Of a stretch of DNA of 19,210 bases, positions 14,171 to 19,210 are shown one piece after another. A program made the position numbers and the translations under genes. Every line of letters starts with the position of its first letter. The stretch's first letter is position 1. The notes under the pieces are model-generated. The model did not search any database. It saw nothing but the letters and a program-made list of their open reading frames with translations, and was not told the origin of the DNA. This stretch comes from Firmicutes bacterium UBA4882 (lineage in GTDB: Bacteria; Bacillota; UBA4882). Location of the stretch: positions 1 to 19,210 of the forward strand of contig DHDG01000021.1 in the NCBI GenBank assembly GCA_002399265.1. Direction: 5' to 3'.

Positions 14171-14964
14171 TTATAACGATGGAACCGTAACCCCCAGCGC
14201 CTGAAACAGTTTTTTCTGTTTTTTGGTAATCTATCAAAGAGTTTGGCTTCTTGCATTTTCTTTTTGACGTAAGACAGGAAAATCAGAGCAATAAATTCTA
14301 CAAACAGCTTCCCGTTAAGTGACAGTTCCGATGAAACCTGTAATCTCCTACAGTTCAGACGCTCTGGTCAGATATTCGTTCATTTCAATCTGATCCTTGG
14401 CGGCCTTCTCAGGATTGTAGAAAAGCAGTAGATACGCACGCATTTTTCCTGTAAGTGTGTCGCCTTTATACGTTCGTTCCTGTTCGTAATCCCAGATTGA
14501 TCTGTGGAAGACGGTCGTACTCTTTGTTTCTGCCTTTCTTTACCTGGCAGAGCACATCCGAATAGCTGGAAATTGAGGTGATGTCAAACGCCCAGTATTC
14601 CCGTTCGATGCTCCTTCTGCCTTGTTTTTGAAAAAACACCATTCTCCCTTCTTCGCTGATCGACTGAAACAGCTCACTACTTCGTTTAGATGGAATGTCT
14701 GCGCTGTTTGGATGGATGTGTAGTTGCTGCCAATGCGAGAAGCGATTAAGTGCATTGTTTTCTTCCAAGATCAAGAAGTAAGCTATTGATAATATTTGTC
14801 TTTTTGTAAGCTCCGGTCGGCACACTTTCGCCGGTTTCCGGATCAACTCGTCCGAGCAGTTTCCGCTTGGCTCTTGATTGCTTCTTATTTTTGTCCCAAT
14901 ACGCCTCATTACTGTAGGCATACTTGATTCCTGTTTGTTTATTCGTCCAGTAGATGATACCCAT
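14171..14964 (-). pseudogene. IS1634-type DDE transposase relic
   Basis: Four pieces in family order lie on the minus strand. The N-terminus MGIIYWTNKQTGIKYAYSNE continues into YWDKNKKQSRAKRKLLGRVDPETGE (14964-14746). A second frame has FSHWQQLHIHP...ISEEGRMVFF...YWAFDITSISSYSD...LPQINLG, including the first catalytic Asp (AFDITS). At about 14461 this passes directly into KGDTLTGKMRAYLLLFYNPEKAAKD, and then into VSSELSLNGKLFVEFIALIFLSYVKKKMQEA and TKKQKKLFQALGVTVPSL-stop (14171). Intact members are about 550-600 residues; roughly half is missing, including the second Asp and probably the Glu, with several frameshifts. Terminal inverted repeats were not identified. Confidence 0.75.
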
Positions 14965-15078
14965 ACGATCATGTCTTAATCATCTTTCATCGTTATATGA
15001 TCCGGGAATGCAGGGTATTAGAGGCGTGAAAAGCCTTGCAGCATAAGGGCTTTAGGTAATTTCATAAGACCAAAATAT

Positions 15079-15126
15079 AGGGTGTTGGTAGCTAAAATCT
15101 TGAGTGATTTTAACTACTAACATCCT
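15079..15126. repeat. long imperfect inverted repeat (20-base arms)
   Basis: Arms 15079-15098 and 15107-15126 pair at 17 of 20 positions as DNA, and at 19 of 20 as plus-strand RNA if two G-U pairs are counted. The loop is 8 bases. AATTTTT follows the right arm, so it could end plus-strand transcripts. No plus-strand gene ends here. It lies between the transposase relic and the hydrolase gene, so it might instead be the edge of a mobile element. The remainder of the gap from 14965 to 15201 shows nothing else I can name. Confidence 0.6.
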
Positions 15127-15201
15127 AATTTTTGGTAGAAACCTGTGTTTATTATTCAGGCTGAAAAAAAGAATGTTACATTGAAATTCAAGAAAGAACA
15201 G

Positions 15202-16182
15202 CTATCTTCCTTTGCTTTGCAGGAATTCATTCGTTGCATCAAGTATTGCTGCAACATTCCTGTGATAAATAAAATGATTTCCTTCGATAACTGTCCATTG
15301 TGCGTTTTTGCCCAATCTGTTTATATGAGCATTTTGGTATTCTTTGCCGGTCTGTTTGCCCTGAGCGGTTTCAGAAGCAACAATCTTTAGAACAGGCACA
15401 ACGCTCGGAAACTCCATGCTCATGACTTCAAGAATATTCTCATTGAGTCTATATGTTTGGTCGATAATCGTATCGTTATTAACATGGTTTATGAACTTTG
15501 TATAGTCGTTTATTTCCTGCTGTGTATAGCCGTATACTTCTTTTATAGAAAGCACCGACGACACTATAAGAGGATTGAAGATTCGGCTAATCCCAATAGC
15601 CTGCTGAACTTTACTCAATTCCAAGACAAACTTTGGGACATTCGCCTCGGTTTTTGCTGATGACGTTGTGTCAAGCATGATGATTGCTGATACTTCATTA
15701 GGATATTTCGTGGCGTAGTATTCGCTGTATATACCAGAGCCGGAATGCGGCATCAGAACATAAGGCGGTGCAAACCCGGTTTTTGACAACGCCGTTCTGA
15801 TTTCTTGGGTATAGTTCTCATTTGTCCGTTGCACATCGGTTTCATCACTGAATCCAACACCGAAATACTCGACACAAACCACAGTGTATTCGTTTGATAG
15901 CTCTCGCATGAGAGGAGCAAAATCTGCGCTTGGCAGCGGAACTCCAAATCCCGGTAATAACACAATCGTTTTATCTCCCGCACCCATAGAGTAGATGTGC
16001 ATATTTCGGTCGTTCACCTCTACCAATTTGCCGTAAGGAATGAGGTTATCCAACTCGTGCCTTAAAAACACTTGATTGATTATCAGGCTGACCAGATTTA
16101 TCAGAACAACAATTCCTATGATAGTTACAAAAATTATCATTGCTTTTTTACTCCGTTTCTTCTTGTTGACCTTAATCATCAT
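15202..16182 (-). CDS. membrane-anchored alpha/beta hydrolase
   Basis: About 326 residues. A basic N-terminus (KVNKKKRSKK) is followed by one membrane helix (about residues 14-38), placing the catalytic domain outside. The alpha/beta-hydrolase fold shows TIVLLPGFGVPLPSADF (oxyanion region), VVCVEYFGVGFSD, the nucleophile Ser147 in MPHSGSGIYSEYYA and His303 in EGNHFIYH; the acid is probably in VASETAQG. The substrate is unknown. The frame opens with a GTG at 16186-16188 and has ATGs at 16180-16182 and 16177-16179. I choose 16182; in every case it overlaps the end of the regulator gene, implying translational coupling. The base composition is more AT-rich than the left half of the window, consistent with acquired DNA. 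Confidence 0.8.
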   Translation of the reverse strand: MMIKVNKKKRSKKAMIIFVTIIGIVVLINLVSLIINQVFLRHELDNLIPYGKLVEVNDRNMHIYSMGAGDKTIVLLPGFGVPLPSADFAPLMRELSNEYTVVCVEYFGVGFSDETDVQRTNENYTQEIRTALSKTGFAPPYVLMPHSGSGIYSEYYATKYPNEVSAIIMLDTTSSAKTEANVPKFVLELSKVQQAIGISRIFNPLIVSSVLSIKEVYGYTQQEINDYTKFINHVNNDTIIDQTYRLNENILEVMSMEFPSVVPVLKIVASETAQGKQTGKEYQNAHINRLGKNAQWTVIEGNHFIYHRNVAAILDATNEFLQSKGR

Positions 16183-16699
16183 TTTCACCCACCGATGGTG
16201 GCGCAGATATTATTGATATATCTCTCGGCTTCCTTTCGGTCGAGGACTCATAATGGTACTTTATTAATAATGCCTGCAAATCAGATAAGAATTGGTCAAA
16301 TTCCTGGTCATCCATCATCATAACAGTGTTGTTAAAAAACACTTTGTTCGTTCCCGACACAAAATTATCCCTATTGAAGTACTTTTCAAACTTAGTATAG
16401 GTATTCATCAAAAACCTGAATGCCTGCTGAGGTATGTCCTCAGTCGTGCTGCAACTGCTTAGTCTATCTATATTAAGGGCAAGCGTTCTTTCGACACTTC
16501 CACGGATTTTCTTTTCGTCGACGACCATCAGGACACTTGCGCTGATTAAGATACTGATATGCCTATAAATCGTGGTTCGCGGAATGTCGTTGAGTATTTC
16601 GCATAGTTTCGTAGTTGTCATTGTATCATGCGTAGCGAGAATCTGCACAATTCTCATCCGAGTGGGGTTTAGCATAACATCGTATATGTCTTTAGGCAT
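16172..16699 (-). CDS. winged helix-turn-helix regulator (ArsR-like)
   Basis: 175 residues. The N-terminal DNA-binding domain is MLNPTRMRIVQILATHDTMT, then TKLCEILNDIPRTTIYRHISIL, a winged-helix pattern with recognition helix PRTTIYRHI, followed by the wing VVDEKKIRGSVERTLALN. The C-terminal half (about 85-160) is helical and hydrophilic and probably serves dimerisation or sensing. The ATG at 16697-16699 has a GGAGGTG site five bases before it. It overlaps the hydrolase gene by 11 bases, so regulator and hydrolase form one operon. The palindrome within its own promoter suggests autoregulation. The ligand is not evident. Confidence 0.85.
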   Translation of the reverse strand: MPKDIYDVMLNPTRMRIVQILATHDTMTTTKLCEILNDIPRTTIYRHISILISASVLMVVDEKKIRGSVERTLALNIDRLSSCSTTEDIPQQAFRFLMNTYTKFEKYFNRDNFVSGTNKVFFNNTVMMMDDQEFDQFLSDLQALLIKYHYESSTERKPRDISIISAPPSVGENDD

Positions 16700-16726
16700 A
16701 GCGCACCTCCATTGATTCCATTAATT

Positions 16727-16755
16727 ATAATAATACCATATATGGGGCTTGTCAA
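16727..16755 (-). promoter_or_regulatory. promoter with embedded palindromic operator for the regulator-hydrolase operon
   Basis: On the minus strand a consensus TTGACA (16750-16755) and TATTAT (16727-16732) are 17 bases apart. The spacer contains a perfect palindrome CCATATATGG (16736-16745), a natural repressor site. The transcript would start about 20 bases before the GGAGGTG site. Confidence 0.75.
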
Positions 16756-16866
16756 GGGGAGAACAGAAAATGCTGTCGTAAACAAAACACAGCCCGTCCG
16801 AAGGCGAGCCGTGACCTCCTCAAGCCGTTTGAGAAAAAGAGTAAAAGGACAGTAATTGTTATGGCA

Positions 16867-17465
16867 TCATAGGCTTATGAAGCATTCCCACCCAGCGCGG
16901 CCTTGGTCACGCCGGTTCCCGACCGGATCGTAAGTGTAGCTGTCATCCAGCTCTACAACCCCATCACGCTTTTCCGAAGTCAGCCGGTTCAGGTTGTCAT
17001 AGCCGTACTCGACCACACTGCCCTGTTCCTCGATCTTGATGCGCTGCCCGGCCGCGTTCAGGGTATACTTATGGCTCGAAATGATCGCTCCCGCGGCCGC
17101 GCTCTGGCGATTAACAACACTGGTCAACCGGCTCAATACGTCGTAGGTATACAGCGTCTCCGTTCCATTAGCATAAGCAACTTTCTTCTGACGGCCCAGC
17201 TCATCATACTGATAACGCGTCACTTGGCCCTGCTGGTCAGTGACGGTTTCAATGCGCCCCAAGATGTCGTAGGTATATCGCAGTTCACCGCCCGGCCCCG
17301 CCACCTTAGTACACATCCCAAAGCGGTCATAACTGTAGCTGATCACATTGTTATTGGGATCAACCACCCGCTCCAGCCGTCCCACCGCGCCATAGGTATA
17401 AGTGGTGGTCCCGGCCCCATTCGTGGCGGTCTTTAGGCTCCCATCCGGCCAGCTAATCCCAGTTA
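16867..17465 (-). pseudogene. Rhs/YD-repeat core fragment
   Basis: The frame reads ISWPDGSLKTATNGAGTTTY, then TYGAVGRLERVVDPNNNVIS YSYDRFG and continues with six or so YD repeats (YTYDILGRIETVTD, YQYDELGRQKKV, YTYDVLSRLTSV, YTLNAAGQRIKI, YGYDNLNRLTSE, YTYDPVGNRRD). It ends in a non-family tail GRAGWECFISL. Rhs proteins are usually over 1000 residues, with an N-terminal delivery region and a C-terminal toxin; both are missing. The frame opens just after a TGA at about 17485, with only a GTG at 17383-17385 as a possible start. The piece is high in GC and is cut off from the immunity-like genes upstream by a terminator. Confidence 0.75.
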
Positions 17466-17500
17466 ATAGTCGACATCACAAAAGCTCCCTCTTGTTTACT

Positions 17501-17534
17501 AAAAAGCCCTGCACAATAATGCAAGGCTTTTTTT
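17501..17534. terminator. bidirectional rho-independent terminator
   Basis: AAAAAGCCCTGCA-CAATAA-TGCAAGGCTTTTT (17501-17513 and 17520-17532) forms a stem with one G-U or mismatch. It has T-runs on both strands: seven T on plus and five on minus. It ends the minus-strand immunity-like transcript. Confidence 0.8.
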
Positions 17535-18122
17535 CAGACCAAAAGAGCATTGAAAACTATTACCAAAGCGTCTTCAGGTGTTCCCTCAAAAAATAGATCG
17601 GTTTCGATGCCAAGCAAAGATAAAAACTCAAATAGGCCTTCTTCCGCAAAAACATAATCGTTCTGCATTATTTCTGCAAGTTCTTTGGCATGTTGAGGTA
17701 TGTCCAGCAGTGTGCAAGTTTTTTCAGGATTACCATAGGCAGGGGGTTCATCGGTTACTTCCGGGTGCAGCAAATATGTATCAACTCGTGATCCATTATC
17801 AAATAATATATTCGCTATCATTTACCTCAACGTATAAAACAATATCCTGTAATTTGACAGATAAGGCTGCCAAAAGTTTGGAAGGATCCCCCAACATATC
17901 ATCTTTAAAACTCATCCAGCCTTGACCAAGGGGTCGCAACAAGACTTTCTTTTCCTGTTCGAAAAATGAAGCGGGGGTAAAGTCATCAGTATCTTCCAGA
18001 GGTCGGATAGTTATGGAGTACTTTCGATTATCTGCTATGCTCATCGCTTCCGAAAAGGTCTCAGCCAGTTTTTCCGGCAGCCAGTGTGATTTAATCAGGA
18101 TTTCCGTAAGAAACAAGCCCAA
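17534..18122 (-). pseudogene. immunity-like protein gene with a single-base frameshift
   Basis: Two overlapping frames read as one protein. The first starts with TTG at 18120-18122 behind a strong AAGGGGGG site: MGLFLTEILIKSHWLPEKLA...ALSVKLQDIVLYVEVNDSEY (about 105 residues). The second continues LFDNGSRVDTYLLHPEVTDE PPAYGNPEKTCTLL...YVFAEEGLFEFLSLLGIETDLFFEG to a stop at 17534. The order 'VNDSEY-LFDNGxxVDxY...P...GxPEK' reads through naturally if one base is removed in TATATTATTT (about 17805-17812). The total of 589 bases is one more than a multiple of three, predicting about 195 residues. I do not know the family name, but the architecture resembles immunity proteins of polymorphic toxin loci, and the Rhs fragment next door agrees. 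Confidence 0.55.
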
Positions 18123-18166
18123 AGTAATCCCCCCTTGCAGCTGAACTCAAGTCATAAGCAACTAAC

Positions 18167-18521
18167 TCACCATTTCCTAGCCTTCAATGCCAATGCTTCT
18201 TCCAGGGTTCCCCCGGAAACAATAATCTGCAATGTCCTTTTATCGCGCTTTTGCTCGATAAAGGTCATATATAGAGCCATAATCGGATCATGGACCTTAG
18301 CTGGAGCGATGATTTTGATAACCCCGTTTCCTTCGTTAACGTAGCTGATAGCCTGATCCTGCCCCCGTTCCTTAACCCAGGCGTACCATTCTGCAAGTTT
18401 TGGCAACACTAGGTCATCACAATCCGGTTTGAAGATAAACCAATAGTGCTCTATCGGGCCAGGCCGAAATAGGTATAACAATACTATCCGACGGGATCGG
18501 CGTACCAAGGTTATATTTCAA
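18167..18521 (-). pseudogene. small immunity-like gene, probably frameshifted near its start
   Basis: The main frame covers FRPGPIEHYWFIFKPDCDDL...GGTLEEALALKARKW, a compact alpha/beta protein. Its longest reading starts at a TTG (18506-18508) and gives an unlikely Arg-rich N-terminus without a ribosome binding site. In the neighbouring frame, from a TTG at 18519-18521, the sequence reads LKYNLGTPIPSDSIVIPISA. Removing one C from GGCCTGGCCC (about 18456-18466) joins it smoothly as ...IPISAGPIEHYWFIFKP. That would give about 118 residues; the 355-base span is again one over a multiple of three. The function is unknown. Its position in a row of minus-strand genes upstream of an Rhs fragment suggests an immunity role. 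Confidence 0.45.
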
Positions 18522-18595
18522 GGATTCTCAGATATGGTGCAAATAAACTCCTGCTAATAACAGTGTATGTAAACATGTCAAAATACAATTTCTTT

Positions 18596-19210
18596 CTATA
18601 GTGACATTATTGCTATGCTTTCCCACGATTTTGTCTCTTCATCGTCTAGTTGCATCACTTTAAGCGCCTCCACGAACTCTCTTACGGCGCTTTCCTTATT
18701 GTCTTCATCATGATGTTTAGTTGCTACATCCTGCAAATTACCTGCACACAATAAAAACTTCTCGAAACTATCACACATCCTATTGATTTCAATGTCTGGC
18801 CCGGAACTTCTATCTAGCCAATAAACATATCCGGGTTCGTCCGTGATTGTCGAAGCTATGCAGATAGAATCTCCTTCATACGACGCAACTTCATACAGTT
18901 TTTTTGATTGGTATAGCTTGAGTAAAGGATTTTTGTATGACGTATTTGCATATATGATTTCGTCTAGCATATCGCTCTTTTCGCCCAGCCACTCTGGCCA
19001 CAGACTAAAACCATTTAGCATAACACTTTTGAGTTTTAATTTTGCCACGCAGTCAAGGTAGCTTTCGGATATTCCGGGCAAAGATTCTGTTAATTTTGCT
19101 AATTGTTCTTTGGAATAGCCTGGGGAAGCCAATAATATATATTTAGCTATTATCGGCGCTTCTACTGCCCATCTTTCCGTATGTAGCTGCAACTCCTCCA
19201 GAGTTGTTAT
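18596..19210 (-). CDS. SUKH (SMI1/KNR4)-like immunity protein, 5' end outside window
   Basis: The frame is open to the window edge (ITTLEELQLHTERW...), so the start lies beyond 19210. The TTG at 19190-19192 has its GGAGGAG immediately adjacent, with no spacing, and is rejected as a start. At least 204 residues are present. YSKEQLAKLTESLPG...SYLDCVAKLKLKSVMLNGFSLWP near the N-terminus and DSFEKFLLCAGNL near the C-terminus match the SUKH pattern (helix, LPxxYxxFL-type turn, Gly-containing strand, late SFxxFL). SUKH proteins typically protect against nuclease or other toxin domains of Rhs/CDI-like polymorphic toxins. The cognate toxin would be expected upstream, outside the window. The family call is moderate. 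Confidence 0.6.
   Translation of the reverse strand: MTTLEELQLHTERWAVEAPIIAKYILLASPGYSKEQLAKLTESLPGISESYLDCVAKLKLKSVMLNGFSLWPEWLGEKSDMLDEIIYANTSYKNPLLKLYQSKKLYEVASYEGDSICIASTITDEPGYVYWLDRSSGPDIEINRMCDSFEKFLLCAGNLQDVATKHHDEDNKESAVREFVEALKVMQLDDEETKSWESIAIMSL

Noticed and set aside
17534..18122. Programmed ribosomal frameshift in the immunity-like gene
   Set aside because: There is no slippery heptamer with a clear downstream structure at the overlap; an indel in an AT run explains it.
1..19210. CRISPR array, tRNA or rRNA genes
   Set aside because: I looked for regularly spaced repeats, cloverleaf patterns and rRNA signatures and saw none.

Overview
The window looks like a chromosomal stretch from an anaerobic Firmicute. 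The signs are a tyrosine T-box leader in front of tyrS, AGGAGG-type ribosome binding sites, clean TTGACA/TATAAT-type promoters, GTG and TTG starts, and clostridial-type families such as a Cys-rich FabK/nitronate-monooxygenase-like enzyme. A Negativicutes/Sporomusa-like host is my guess from the style of the genes and is not proven by the sequence.

Left third (1-5270). The window opens with the N-terminus of an ABC exporter (minus), then a SAM-dependent methyltransferase (minus) and a secreted transglutaminase-like protein (plus). A perfect 29-bp inverted repeat of an apparently mobile palindromic element separates that gene from convergent tyrS. tyrS keeps an intact promoter, T-box leader, HLGR and KMSTS motifs, but has one in-frame TAA at codon 59. 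A FabK-like flavin oxidoreductase follows on the plus strand. After it comes a Phd/ParE-type toxin-antitoxin locus collapsed by an internal deletion.

Middle (5271-13169). A minus-strand run holds an unknown helical protein, a damaged DUF4279 gene, a four-helix membrane protein, a metal-dependent (deoxy)adenosine/guanine-type deaminase and an MFS transporter. The last two look like an uptake-and-deamination pair. A prolyl oligopeptidase (plus) meets an AAA/DUF4143 ATPase (minus) tail to tail: their stop codons share one CTAG, and the peptidase terminator lies inside the ATPase coding sequence.

Right third (13170-19210). This is accessory DNA: a MntA nucleotidyltransferase antitoxin with a deleted HEPN partner, an IS1634-type transposase relic, a winged-helix regulator coupled to a membrane-anchored alpha/beta hydrolase, an Rhs-core fragment, and a cluster of immunity-like genes (one SUKH-like), two of which appear to carry single-base frameshifts.

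The most striking overall pattern is decay by small internal deletions that leave both ends of a gene recognisable: phd-parE, DUF4279, HEPN and the transposase. A point nonsense change in tyrS and frameshifts in the immunity cluster add to it. I do not see a complete, clearly new defence or biosynthetic system. The right-edge immunity island is the best place to look for one.
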